Notes: a model not told the origin generated them from the letters alone. Positions 1 to 8,020 are shown, counted from the first letter of the stretch. The stretch is DNA of 9,400 nt from Chlamydiota bacterium (GCA_003648225.1 QMOL01000088.1:1-9400); one strand, 5' to 3'. A program made the numbers and translations.

Positions 1-24
1 CTTTTCAAAACCCTGAAGATACAA

Positions 25-3000
25 ATGGCAACTGAAAAAAATATTAAAACAGAAAATCAAACTTCATTCGATGGTCCGGTTAGTCCACAGGATATGCCGA
101 ACAGACCGCCTATACAGGCCTCGCTTGACCAGGTCGTTATACAAATAGCATCTCCTGACGTTGTGCGCTCATGGTCAAATGGTGAAGTGAAAAAACCGGA
201 AACTATTAATTACCGCACATATAAACCGGAAACGGGCGGATTGTTCTGCCAAAGAATTTTCGGACCCGTTAAAGACTGGGAATGTGCTTGCGGTAAATAT
301 AAACGAATTAAATATCGCGGTATAGTTTGCGAACGATGCGGCGTTGAAGTTGCCGAGAAAAAAGTTCGCAGGCAACGTATGGGACATATCGAACTCGCGG
401 CTCCGGTTGCTCATATTTGGTTCTTTAAAATTATGCCTTCAAGAATTGGAACAGTTCTTGACCTTCCAACAAAAAAATTGGAACGCGTGATTTATTTTGA
501 AGATTATATTGTTCTCGACCCCGGAAAAACCGAACTCAAAAAATTCCAACTTATCAATGAACTGGAATACGAAGACTATGTTGAAAAACATGGCCCTTCA
601 TTTGAAGTCGGAATGGGTGCTGAAGCGATCAAACGTCTTCTTATAGAACAGGATTTGGATAAATGTGCTGAAGAGCTTTATGAGAAAATTCATAAAACCC
701 GTTCAGTTCCAATGAGAAGAAAAATCGCTAAACGATTGAAAGTAATTGAAGGATTCAGACATTCAACCAGTAAATGCGAACATATGATTCTTGAGGCAAT
801 TCCTATTATTCCGCCTGACTTGAGACCGCTGGTCCCTCTCGATGGCGGTAGATTTGCCACATCTGATTTGAATGACCTCTACAGAAGAGTTATTAATCGT
901 AATAACAGATTGAAACTTTTGCTTAGTCAGAGAACACCGGAAGTTATCATCAGAAATGAAAAAAGAATGCTGCAGGAAGCTGTTGACGCTTTGATTGATA
1001 ACGGACGGCACGGCCACGTAGTTACCGGCCCGTCAAATCGTCCTCTTAAATCATTAAGTGATAATCTTAAGGGTAAGCAAGGACGTTTCAGACAAAACCT
1101 GCTCGGTAAACGCGTGGATTATTCCGGACGTTCAGTTATTATTGTCGGACCGGAACTGAAAGTTCACCAATGTGGTCTTCCTAAGAAAATGGCCTTGGAA
1201 CTCTTTCAGCCTTTTGTTGCATCTGTTATTGTGAAAACAGGAATGGCAAGCTCGGTTAAAGCAGCAAGAAAACTTATTCAACGCGAACCCTCTGAAGTTT
1301 GGGATATTCTTGAAGAGGTTACTCAGGGTCATACGGTAATGCTTAACCGTGCCCCTACTTTGCACAGACTGGGTATTCAGGCTTTCGAACCTGTCCTTAT
1401 TGAAGGAAACGCTATTAGAGTTCATCCTCTTGTCTGCGCGGCATTTAATGCTGATTTTGACGGCGACCAGATGGCTGTACATGTTCCCCTTTCAAAAGAA
1501 GCGCAGTGGGAAACTAAAAATCTGATGCTCGCAACCAATAATATTTATTCCCCGGCATCCGGTAAAGCGATTATGACTCCTACTCAGGATATGGTCCTTG
1601 GAATATATTATCTTACAATCGATCCTTGGCTTAAAGAACATTCAAAAGCTAAAGTCGGTGTTTTGTCGCCTGATGAAGTTCATCGCGCGCTTGATAACGA
1701 CGCGATTACTTTTCATACGGAAATTAAAGTTATGTTTCCGGGCAATCAGAAACCGGTTATTACCACAGCCGGCCGGGTTATCTTTAATGAAATGCTGCCT
1801 GATGAACTTGAATTTCATAACCATACAGTTAATAAAAAACTGCTTGGAAACATTGTCTCGGAATGTTATAAGGCTGTTGGTCAAAAACGTACTGTGGAAA
1901 CTTTGGATAAAATTAAAGAACTCGGGTTCCATATCGCTACTATTGCCGGAATTTCAATCTCTATGTATGATATGGCTGTTCCGGATACTAAACAAAAAAT
2001 TCTTGCTAAAGCAAATAAAGCTGTGGCAAAAGTCGCTGACAGATATAAATCGGGCGTTATTACCGAAAATGAACGCTATAACATGATCGTTGATGAATGG
2101 ACTCATATTAGTAACCAACTCGCTAACGATTTGTTTGACAGCCTGCATATTCCTGACCTGGCTAATAAAGAGATGAATCCGCTTCACATGATGGTTGATT
2201 CCGGAGCTCGCGGTTCTAAAGATCAGATTAAACAGCTCGCTGCTATGCGCGGTCTTATGGCTAAACCTTCCGGTGAAATTATTGAAACCCCGATTACTTC
2301 TAATTTTAAAGAAGGTCTTTCGGTTCTTGAGTACTTTATTTCTACTCACGGCGCTAGAAAAGGATTGGCAGATACCGCTCTGAAAACCGCGGATGCAGGT
2401 TATCTTACCAGACGCCTCGTCGATGTCGCCCAGGATGTTATTATTATTGAAGATGATTGCGGAACTCCAAATGGAATCAGAGTTACCGCCATTGAAGAAG
2501 GTAACGAAATTAAAGTTCCTCTCTCCGATCGTATTACCGGCAGAGTTGCTGTTAATGATGTTTACGAACCCGGTACTAATAATATCCTCTTTAAAGCCGG
2601 TGAATTAATTACTGAAGAAATGGCTTCTCGTGTTGATGATTATAATATCGATAGCATTACTATTCGCTCCGCTTTAACTTGTGAAGCTAAATTTGGTATG
2701 TGTGCTAAATGCTATGGCATGGACCTCGCAAGACATTCGCTTGTACAACAGGGGACACCGGCAGGTATTATTGCCGCTCAGTCAATCGGTGAGCCGGGAA
2801 CTCAGCTTACTATGCGTACTTTCCATATAGGTGGTACTGCAAGCTCAGAAGTCACAAAACCTTTTTATAACGCTGCCAATGATGGCTATGTGCGAATTCA
2901 TAATGTGCGTACTGTTAAAACTAAAGAAGGTGAATTGGCACTGAATAGAAACGGTCTTATTACTTTACATGATAAAAACGATAGAGAAATCGCTAAATAT

Positions 3001-4272
3001 TCTCTCGTTATCGGTGCTGTCTTCTTTGTTAAAGATGGCGATAAAGTTAAAAAAGGTCAGAAACTTGTTAAATGGGATCCTTATAGTATCTCTATCTATA
3101 CTGAAAAACGTGGCTGTGTCCAGTATAATGATATTATTCAAGGCTCTACTATGAAACGTGAACGTAATGAGGCTACAGGTAAAATAGAAACCGTTATTCT
3201 TGAAACCCGTGAAAACTTACGCCCTCAAATTATTATTAAAGATCCTAATACCGATGAAGTCTTGAGCCATCACTATATTCCCGCAAACGCTCATATCGTT
3301 GTTGCAGACGGCGAAATTGTTAAGGCGGGTGCCCTTATCGCTAAAACTCCGCGTAAAGCTTCCATGACTAAAGATATCACAGGCGGACTGCCGCGCGTTG
3401 AAGAATTGTTTGAAGCACGTATTCCTAAAGAAGCAGCTGATATCGCTAAAATTGACGGTGTTATCGAGTTTCGTGAAGGTATTACCAGCGGTAAAAGAAA
3501 AGTTATCGTTAAAAATGAGACTACAGGTGAAGAACTTGAACACCTTATCCCTCTCGGTAAACACCTCGTTGTTACTGCGGGTGAAAATGTTAGAAAAGGG
3601 CAGCAGCTTACTGAAGGCGCTGTTAATCCGCATGATCTTCTTGCGATTTGTGGAATTAAAGAATTGCAGAGTTATCTGCTCGATCAAATTCAGGAAGTAT
3701 ACCGCTGTCAGGGCGTCGAAATTAATGACAAACACGTGGAAGTAATCCTTAGACAAATGCTTAGAAAAGTTCAGATTACTGATCCGGGAGATACTTCTTT
3801 CCTCTTTGGTGAGGATATTGAAATCGGTCTCTTTAATATCGAAAATAATAAAGTCGCCGCATTGGATCCGCCAGGGAAACCGGCTAAAGGTTCACCTGTT
3901 CTGCAAGGAGTAACTAAAGCAGGATTAAGTACTGCCAGCTTTATCTCGGCAGCTTCATTTCAGGAGACCACCAGAGTGCTTACGGAAGCCGCCGCTACAG
4001 GTAGAAAAGATCCCCTGCTCGGATTTAAAGAAAATATCATTATGGGTCATATCGTTCCTTCAGGTACCGGATTCTCTCAGGAACATTTTAAAGTGGGTTA
4101 TGAAGGAAATGATGAACTATATGTTGGTAGAGTTAAAAGTAATGAGACTTTACCCGCTTTCCTTAGCGTTGATGATGATGATGATGCAGGTATTTCGGAT
4201 GTTGAAGGTATTATCAGAAATGTTGCAGGCTATACACCCGAATCACATTTAAATTCAGAAGATGAAAATTAA
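25..4272 (+). CDS. rpoC: DNA-directed RNA polymerase subunit beta-prime
   Basis: The largest catalytic subunit of bacterial RNA polymerase, 1415 residues, complete at both ends. It has the N-terminal zinc ribbon (Cys87, 89, 102, 105) and the active-site motif NADFDGD at 475-481, whose Asp477, 479 and 481 hold the catalytic magnesium. A second zinc site is formed by Cys812, 886, 893 and 896. The trigger-loop sequence TMRTFHIGG begins at about 929. Between about 940 and 1115 a long segment splits the trigger loop before GGLPRVEELFEAR, as in Gram-negative type enzymes with the SI3 insertion; this explains the roughly 1400-residue length. The C-terminus is acidic, with five consecutive GAT codons (Asp1383-1387). 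A weak GAAG at 15-18 precedes the ATG by 6 bases. rpoB would be expected just upstream but is outside the window. Identification is certain. Confidence 0.99.
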   Translation: MATEKNIKTENQTSFDGPVSPQDMPNRPPIQASLDQVVIQIASPDVVRSWSNGEVKKPETINYRTYKPETGGLFCQRIFGPVKDWECACGKYKRIKYRGIVCERCGVEVAEKKVRRQRMGHIELAAPVAHIWFFKIMPSRIGTVLDLPTKKLERVIYFEDYIVLDPGKTELKKFQLINELEYEDYVEKHGPSFEVGMGAEAIKRLLIEQDLDKCAEELYEKIHKTRSVPMRRKIAKRLKVIEGFRHSTSKCEHMILEAIPIIPPDLRPLVPLDGGRFATSDLNDLYRRVINRNNRLKLLLSQRTPEVIIRNEKRMLQEAVDALIDNGRHGHVVTGPSNRPLKSLSDNLKGKQGRFRQNLLGKRVDYSGRSVIIVGPELKVHQCGLPKKMALELFQPFVASVIVKTGMASSVKAARKLIQREPSEVWDILEEVTQGHTVMLNRAPTLHRLGIQAFEPVLIEGNAIRVHPLVCAAFNADFDGDQMAVHVPLSKEAQWETKNLMLATNNIYSPASGKAIMTPTQDMVLGIYYLTIDPWLKEHSKAKVGVLSPDEVHRALDNDAITFHTEIKVMFPGNQKPVITTAGRVIFNEMLPDELEFHNHTVNKKLLGNIVSECYKAVGQKRTVETLDKIKELGFHIATIAGISISMYDMAVPDTKQKILAKANKAVAKVADRYKSGVITENERYNMIVDEWTHISNQLANDLFDSLHIPDLANKEMNPLHMMVDSGARGSKDQIKQLAAMRGLMAKPSGEIIETPITSNFKEGLSVLEYFISTHGARKGLADTALKTADAGYLTRRLVDVAQDVIIIEDDCGTPNGIRVTAIEEGNEIKVPLSDRITGRVAVNDVYEPGTNNILFKAGELITEEMASRVDDYNIDSITIRSALTCEAKFGMCAKCYGMDLARHSLVQQGTPAGIIAAQSIGEPGTQLTMRTFHIGGTASSEVTKPFYNAANDGYVRIHNVRTVKTKEGELALNRNGLITLHDKNDREIAKYSLVIGAVFFVKDGDKVKKGQKLVKWDPYSISIYTEKRGCVQYNDIIQGSTMKRERNEATGKIETVILETRENLRPQIIIKDPNTDEVLSHHYIPANAHIVVADGEIVKAGALIAKTPRKASMTKDITGGLPRVEELFEARIPKEAADIAKIDGVIEFREGITSGKRKVIVKNETTGEELEHLIPLGKHLVVTAGENVRKGQQLTEGAVNPHDLLAICGIKELQSYLLDQIQEVYRCQGVEINDKHVEVILRQMLRKVQITDPGDTSFLFGEDIEIGLFNIENNKVAALDPPGKPAKGSPVLQGVTKAGLSTASFISAASFQETTRVLTEAAATGRKDPLLGFKENIIMGHIVPSGTGFSQEHFKVGYEGNDELYVGRVKSNETLPAFLSVDDDDDAGISDVEGIIRNVAGYTPESHLNSEDEN

Positions 4273-4313
4273 TTTATAAAATAATAATATAATAATATAA
4301 TATAAGGTTAAAT
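4273..4313 (+). promoter_or_regulatory. AT-only rpoC-rpsL spacer with rpsL ribosome binding site
   Basis: Positions 4265-4305 contain only A and T, covering the rpoC stop and most of the spacer. An 8-base unit AATAATAT occurs twice in tandem (4283-4290 and 4291-4298). AAGG at 4304-4307, 6 bases before the rpsL ATG, is one of the few clear Shine-Dalgarno sequences in the window. TATAAT hexamers occur at 4288-4293 and 4296-4301, but the latter lacks a convincing -35 partner. In such biased sequence they may be chance, so an internal promoter is possible but not shown. Confidence 0.5.
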
Positions 4314-4688
4314 ATGCCAACTATTAATCAGCTCGTAAGAAAAGGTCGGAAAACTATTGCTAAAAAATATAAAACCCCTTCGCTCGACCATTGCCCTCAG
4401 CGTCGCGGCGTCTGTCTTCAGGTTACTACCAGAACTCCGAAAAAACCAAACTCGGCTCTGCGTAAAGTCGCTCGCGTTCGACTGTCTAACGGGCAGGAAG
4501 TAACTGCCTATATTCCGGGTGAAGGTCATAACCTTCAGGAGCACTCTATTGTTGTTGTTCGTGGCGGACGTGTTAAAGACTTACCGGGTGTGCGTTATCA
4601 TATCGTTCGTGGCGTCCTTGACACTGCAGGCGTTGAAAATAGAAAACAAAGCCGCTCTATGTATGGAGCTAAAAGACCTAAAGCGTAG
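4314..4688 (+). CDS. rpsL: 30S ribosomal protein S12
   Basis: S12 sits at the decoding centre of the small subunit and helps control accuracy of tRNA selection. At 124 residues it has the normal family length, from MPTINQLVRKGR to the basic end GAKRPKA. The conserved loops TPKKPNSALRK (Lys43, Lys44) and GGRVKDLPG (Lys88, Asp89, Pro91) are intact. Lys43 and Lys88 are classic streptomycin-resistance positions, and both carry the sensitive-type residue. Asp89 is the position that carries methylthiolation in E. coli. It is 41 bases downstream of rpoC in the same direction and 61 bases before rpsG, the str-operon order. The start is supported by AAGG at 6-base spacing and by alignment to family N-termini. 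It ends in TAG. Confidence 0.99.
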   Translation: MPTINQLVRKGRKTIAKKYKTPSLDHCPQRRGVCLQVTTRTPKKPNSALRKVARVRLSNGQEVTAYIPGEGHNLQEHSIVVVRGGRVKDLPGVRYHIVRGVLDTAGVENRKQSRSMYGAKRPKA

Positions 4689-4749
4689 TTCATTCTGCAT
4701 ACGCAGGGCGCTAAAACGAAATCTAAAACCTAAAATCTAAAATAATATC
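4689..4749 (+). promoter_or_regulatory. rpsL-rpsG intercistronic leader with small hairpin and CTAAAA repeats
   Basis: The spacer holds a short inverted repeat CTGC-ATAC-GCAG at 4695-4706. An alternative 5-bp pairing is possible between GCGTA at 4683-4687 (overlapping the rpsL stop) and TACGC at 4700-4704. Downstream, CTAAAA occurs four times (4711, 4723, 4730, 4737), including two copies of AAATCTAAAA 14 bases apart. No Shine-Dalgarno sequence precedes the rpsG ATG. In E. coli the corresponding spacer binds S7 for feedback control; equivalence here rests on location only. Confidence 0.3.
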
Positions 4750-5223
4750 ATGGCTAGAAGAAGAAAACCTCAAAAACGAGATACTGTTCCGGATAAACAA
4801 TTTAACAGTAAACTCGTTACTAAATTTATTAATTATATTATGCTCGATGGTAAAAAAAATATCGCCGAAAAAATTTTCTACGATGCGATTGACCAAGCTG
4901 CTAAAATGATTTCACAGTCTGATAAACTTGAAATGTTTAATAAAATTATGGATAACGCGAGACCTATGCTCGAAGTTAAGTCGAGACGCGTTGGCGGCGC
5001 AACTTATCAGGTTCCGGTAGAAATCCCTCCTCATAGGCAGGATGCTCTCGCTATTAGATGGATTATTGGTTTCGCTCGTTCTAAAAAAGGGTCTCCAATG
5101 GCTAAAGCTCTTGCCCAGGAATTCGCTGATACTTTTTCTGAACAGGGAAATACTATTAAAAAACGTGACGATACTCACAGAATGGCAGAAGCTAACAGAG
5201 CTTTTGCTCACTTCCGTTGGTAG
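4750..5223 (+). CDS. rpsG: 30S ribosomal protein S7
   Basis: S7 is a primary 16S rRNA-binding protein that organises the 3' major domain, the head of the 30S subunit, near the E site. It is 157 residues, typical for the family. The basic N-terminal arm MARRRKPQKR is followed by FINYIMLDGKKNIAEKIFYDA. The hallmark segment RRVGGATYQVPVEIPPHRQDALAIRWI lies mid-protein (about 79-104). The C-terminal part KKRDDTHRMAEANRAFAHFRW is also typical. It ends in TAG. The upstream leader is A/T-rich with no recognisable Shine-Dalgarno, so the start is set by family alignment. It lies between rpsL and fusA in the usual str order. A terminator-like hairpin follows within 20 bases of the stop. Confidence 0.99.
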   Translation: MARRRKPQKRDTVPDKQFNSKLVTKFINYIMLDGKKNIAEKIFYDAIDQAAKMISQSDKLEMFNKIMDNARPMLEVKSRRVGGATYQVPVEIPPHRQDALAIRWIIGFARSKKGSPMAKALAQEFADTFSEQGNTIKKRDDTHRMAEANRAFAHFRW

Positions 5224-5241
5224 TATCTTTACTATTCAAAC

Positions 5242-5287
5242 GCCCGTCTTAGCATATTAGTTTATTCATTTGCTCTGACGGGCTTTT
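5242..5287 (+). terminator. Intrinsic-terminator-like hairpin between rpsG and fusA
   Basis: GCCCGTC (5242-5248) pairs perfectly with GACGGGC (5277-5283), followed directly by TTTT (5284-5287). A 2-by-2 internal mismatch leads to a further 3-bp pairing, AGC (5251-5253) with GCT (5272-5274), enclosing an 18-nt AT-rich loop. The stem is GC-rich in an otherwise AT-rich spacer. The short T tract suggests partial termination or attenuation, which would let fusA be expressed at a different level from rpsL and rpsG. No strong promoter is visible between the hairpin and fusA, so some readthrough seems necessary. Confidence 0.6.
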
Positions 5288-5315
5288 AATTAATCTTAAT
5301 CTTACTTTATTTAAA

Positions 5316-7382
5316 ATGGCTAGAGAAATATCTCTTGAAAAAACTAGAAATATCGGCATTATGGCTCATATCGATGCCGGTAAAACCACTACCACTGAAC
5401 GTATCTTATATTTTACAGGCGTAACTTATAAAATGGGCGAAGTGCATGACGGTACGGCTGTTATGGACTGGATGGTTCAGGAACAGGAACGCGGTATCAC
5501 TATTACTTCCGCTGCCACTACATGTAAATGGAATGGACATGCGATTAATATTATTGATACTCCGGGACATGTTGATTTTACCATCGAAGTGGAACGCTCA
5601 CTGCGCGTCCTGGATGGCGCTGTAGCTGTCTTTTGCTCCGTCGGAGGCGTAGAGCCTCAGTCCGAAACCGTTTGGAGACAAGCACAGAAATATCACGTGC
5701 CTTGTATGGCTTTCGTTAATAAAATGGACCGCACAGGCGCTGATTTCTTCGGCACCGTTGAACAGATGAATGAACACCTTAATACAAACGCTGTCGCTAT
5801 CCAGGTGCCGATTGGCGCGGAAGACCAGTTTAAAGGACTTATCGATCTTATCGAACAAAAAGCATATATCTGGCATGAAGACCTTAAAGATAATATGTAT
5901 ACTGAAGAAAATATCCCCGATGACCTTAAAGATCTTTGTGATGAAAAAAGAGAAGCCTTGATTGAAGCCGCTTCCGAATTCGATGATGAACTTATGAATA
6001 ATTATCTCGAAGGTGAAGAAATATCTAACGAAATGTTAATTGCTGCTGTTAGAAAAGGAACTCTCGCGGGTGACCTCGTTCCCGTTACATGTGGCTCGGC
6101 TTTTAAAAATAAAGGCGTTCGCTTACTTATTGATGCGGTTATTAATTATATGCCGTCACCTCTCGAAACCAAACAAATTACAGGCGTTAATTCTAAAGGC
6201 GAAATTGAAGAAAGACCCGCTGATGATACTGCTCCTCTCGCAGGCCTCGCTTTTAAAATTGTTACCGACCCTTATGTCGGAAAACTTACTTTCTTCAGAG
6301 TTTATTCGGGATGTATGAAAAAAGGACAGCACGTTTATAATTCTTCCGTTCATAAAAGAGAACGTATCGGACGTATCGTTCAAATGCATGCTAATGACAG
6401 ACAAGACGTTGATATCCTTAGATCAGGCGATATCGGCGCTATCGTAGGTCTTAAATATACTAAAAACGGTCATACTCTTTGTGATGAAGCTCAACAAGTC
6501 GTGCTTGAGTCTATGTCAGTTCCCGAACCGGTTATCTCCCTCGCTATCGAACCGAAAAGCAAAGGCGATAGAGATAAACTTCACGAATCTTTAAGACGGC
6601 TCGCTGAAGAAGATCCTACTTTCAGAATTAGCACAAATGAAGATACAGGACAAACAATTATCGCGGGTATGGGAGAACTTCATCTCGAAATTATTAAAGA
6701 CAGGCTTATTAGAGAATTTAAAGTCGACGCTAATGTCGGAAGACCGCAGGTGGCTTATAGAGAAGCTATTACTAAACCGGCTGAAGTGCGTTCAAAATTC
6801 GTTAGACAATCCGGCGGCCATGGTCAATATGCCGATGTTCAAGTTAGATTTGAACCCCTTAAACAGGGAGAAGGTATCGTCTTTGAAAATAAAATCAAAG
6901 GCGGAGTCGTTCCACAGGAATATATCCCCGCCGTCGAAAAAGGTATTAGAGAAGCTTCTACAAGCGGCGTTCTCGCGGGATATCCTATGCTCGATTTTAA
7001 AGCTACTCTCTTCGACGGCTCTTATCATGAAGTCGATAGCTCGGAACTCGCTTTTAAAATGGCAGGCTCTTTCGCTTTGAAAGACGCTGCGAAAAAAGCA
7101 TCGCCGGTTCTAATGGAACCGGTTATGAAAGTGGAAGTTACTATGCCGGAATCTTTCCTCGGCGATGTTATCGGCGATCTTAACAGCCGAAGAGGACAAA
7201 TCAGGGAAATAGTTCCCCGCGGAAATTTACAAATCGTTAAAGCTTTCGCTCCATTAGCAGAAATGTTTGGGTACGCTACCGCTATTCGTACTATTACAAG
7301 CGGCCGGGGCTCATATTCGATGGAACCGGATCATTTTGAAAATGTTCCTAAAAGCGTTCAGGAGAAAATCCTCGAATCATAA
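5316..7382 (+). CDS. fusA: Translation elongation factor G
   Basis: EF-G is the GTPase that drives ribosomal translocation and, with the recycling factor, subunit splitting. It is 688 residues, full family length. The GTPase motifs are intact: P-loop AHIDAGKT (17-24), switch I segment RGITITSAAT, DTPGH (81-85), NKMD (135-138) and the G5-like GSAF (260-263). Domains II to V follow, including the domain IV segment RSKFVRQSGGHGQYADVQV and the C-terminal GDLNSRRGQI region. It lies 92 bases after rpsG, with the terminator-like hairpin between, and no Shine-Dalgarno precedes the ATG. The usual downstream partner tuf is absent. Instead the last 6 bases, TCATAA, overlap the end of the convergent dgkA gene. 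It ends in TAA. A strong inverted repeat lies inside the gene at 7104-7122. Confidence 0.99.
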   Translation: MAREISLEKTRNIGIMAHIDAGKTTTTERILYFTGVTYKMGEVHDGTAVMDWMVQEQERGITITSAATTCKWNGHAINIIDTPGHVDFTIEVERSLRVLDGAVAVFCSVGGVEPQSETVWRQAQKYHVPCMAFVNKMDRTGADFFGTVEQMNEHLNTNAVAIQVPIGAEDQFKGLIDLIEQKAYIWHEDLKDNMYTEENIPDDLKDLCDEKREALIEAASEFDDELMNNYLEGEEISNEMLIAAVRKGTLAGDLVPVTCGSAFKNKGVRLLIDAVINYMPSPLETKQITGVNSKGEIEERPADDTAPLAGLAFKIVTDPYVGKLTFFRVYSGCMKKGQHVYNSSVHKRERIGRIVQMHANDRQDVDILRSGDIGAIVGLKYTKNGHTLCDEAQQVVLESMSVPEPVISLAIEPKSKGDRDKLHESLRRLAEEDPTFRISTNEDTGQTIIAGMGELHLEIIKDRLIREFKVDANVGRPQVAYREAITKPAEVRSKFVRQSGGHGQYADVQVRFEPLKQGEGIVFENKIKGGVVPQEYIPAVEKGIREASTSGVLAGYPMLDFKATLFDGSYHEVDSSELAFKMAGSFALKDAAKKASPVLMEPVMKVEVTMPESFLGDVIGDLNSRRGQIREIVPRGNLQIVKAFAPLAEMFGYATAIRTITSGRGSYSMEPDHFENVPKSVQEKILES
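7092..7122 (-). terminator. Possible leftward terminator inside the fusA coding sequence
   Basis: CCGGTTC (7104-7110) and GAACCGG (7116-7122) form a perfect 7-bp stem with a 5-base loop. Read on the minus strand, six bases follow the stem and then a run of six T (7097-7092). This lies about 255 bases beyond the dgkA stop and could end the leftward transcript that must enter fusA. The 6-base gap before the T run is longer than usual, and the repeat may simply reflect conserved protein sequence (Pro-Val-Leu-Met-Glu-Pro-Val). Confidence 0.25.
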
Positions 7383-7769
7383 TCGCGAAATCATCGTAAT
7401 GACTGAATAAACAGCCGTTCCCCACATTACTATCGCTAATATGAAACTCGCGTTCACAGCCGCACTGCCGATATCTTTCGCGCGTTTGGCAAGAATGTGA
7501 TATTCCGGTGAAGCCATATCAACAATTGTCTCAATTGCTGAGTTTAAAAGTTCTACGATTAAAATATTCATATTTGCGAAAAAAAGTATCGCTTTAAACA
7601 TTATCGAAACAGGAATGAAAATTATAACCGGAAGCAGAATTACAAATATACATAATTCCTGACGGAATGCCGCCTCATTTATAAATGTTGATTTGTATCC
7701 GTGAAACGAATATAAAAACGCGTATAAAATCCTCGAAATACCTGTTCTTAAAGGTGGCTTGCTTTTCAT
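7377..7769 (-). CDS. dgkA: Diacylglycerol kinase / undecaprenol kinase, DgkA family
   Basis: A small integral-membrane lipid kinase that phosphorylates diacylglycerol (or undecaprenol in some bacteria) with ATP at the inner membrane, recycling lipid by-products or carrier lipid. It is 130 residues from the ATG at 7769; E. coli DgkA is about 122. Family motifs are clear: INEAAFRQE (30-38, with Glu32), then VELLNSAIETIVD (72-84) carrying Glu73, Asn76 and Glu80, then YHILAKRAKDIGSAAV (90-105) with Lys98 and Asp99. Three hydrophobic segments are visible, at about 39-57, 60-84 and 103-127. A TTG at 7781 would add four residues and overlap the upstream stop, but the ATG gives better family alignment. 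It lies 8 bases after the ferritin-like gene, so it is probably co-transcribed and translationally coupled; no Shine-Dalgarno is seen. It ends in TGA and overlaps fusA by 6 bp. Whether its substrate is diacylglycerol or undecaprenol cannot be read from sequence. Confidence 0.95.
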   Translation of the reverse strand: MKSKPPLRTGISRILYAFLYSFHGYKSTFINEAAFRQELCIFVILLPVIIFIPVSIMFKAILFFANMNILIVELLNSAIETIVDMASPEYHILAKRAKDIGSAAVNASFILAIVMWGTAVYSVITMISRL

Positions 7770-7777
7770 TCTGTTTA

Positions 7778-8020
7778 TCAATAATTATTTAAGGGATGAT
7801 TATTTCCATACGTGTTACGAAGACGTTTATACTGCTCCATTAATTCATTTTCGTGACGAACTTCATCTTGATAAAATCCATTCAAGATGTTCTTTAAAAA
7901 TGAATCGTCAGTTTGGTCAATCGCTTCTAAATACATCGTTTGCGCCTCTCGTTCGGCTTCAATCGCTTTTTTAAAAGTTAAAAATAATTCTTTGGCTTTT
8001 TCCGGCATAATATTTGACAT
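7778..8020 (-). CDS. Small two-helix ferritin-like (rubrerythrin/EncFtn-type) di-iron protein
   Basis: An 80-residue soluble protein, mostly two predicted amphipathic helices: about 6-35, rich in Glu and Lys, and about 38-68. Candidate iron ligands follow ferritin-superfamily spacing: Glu23 (with Glu21 and Tyr30) on the first helix and the Glu53-x-x-His56 motif on the second. Glu to ExxH is 30 residues and Glu to Tyr is 7, resembling as I recall it the half-ferritin pattern of encapsulated ferritins, which build a complete di-iron site only on dimerisation. The tail from about 69 is polar (Asn, His, Tyr), and I see no obvious encapsulin-targeting peptide. The start is the ATG at 8020, with GAGG (8027-8030) 6 bases upstream; a TTG at 8032 would overlap that site. 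It ends in tandem TGA-TAA and leads into dgkA. Likely role: iron handling or oxidative stress defence. A structural rubrerythrin-like protein without catalysis is possible. Confidence 0.7.
   Translation of the reverse strand: MSNIMPEKAKELFLTFKKAIEAEREAQTMYLEAIDQTDDSFLKNILNGFYQDEVRHENELMEQYKRLRNTYGNNHPLNNY

Noticed and set aside
1598..2086. 162-codon open frame on the plus strand in another frame of rpoC
   Set aside because: It overlaps the catalytic region of rpoC, has a low-complexity Leu/Lys composition and no recognisable motif.
3217..3756. 179-codon open frame on the minus strand inside rpoC
   Set aside because: It lies wholly antisense to conserved beta-prime sequence, resembles no family I know, and is explained by the codon bias of rpoC.
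7655..7668. Short inverted repeat ATTCC/GGAAT in dgkA as a fusA terminator
   Set aside because: Only a 5-bp stem with no following T run, and it lies in conserved coding sequence.
7770..7781. TTG start for dgkA at 7781
   Set aside because: The ATG at 7769 fits the usual DgkA length better; the four extra residues have no family support.
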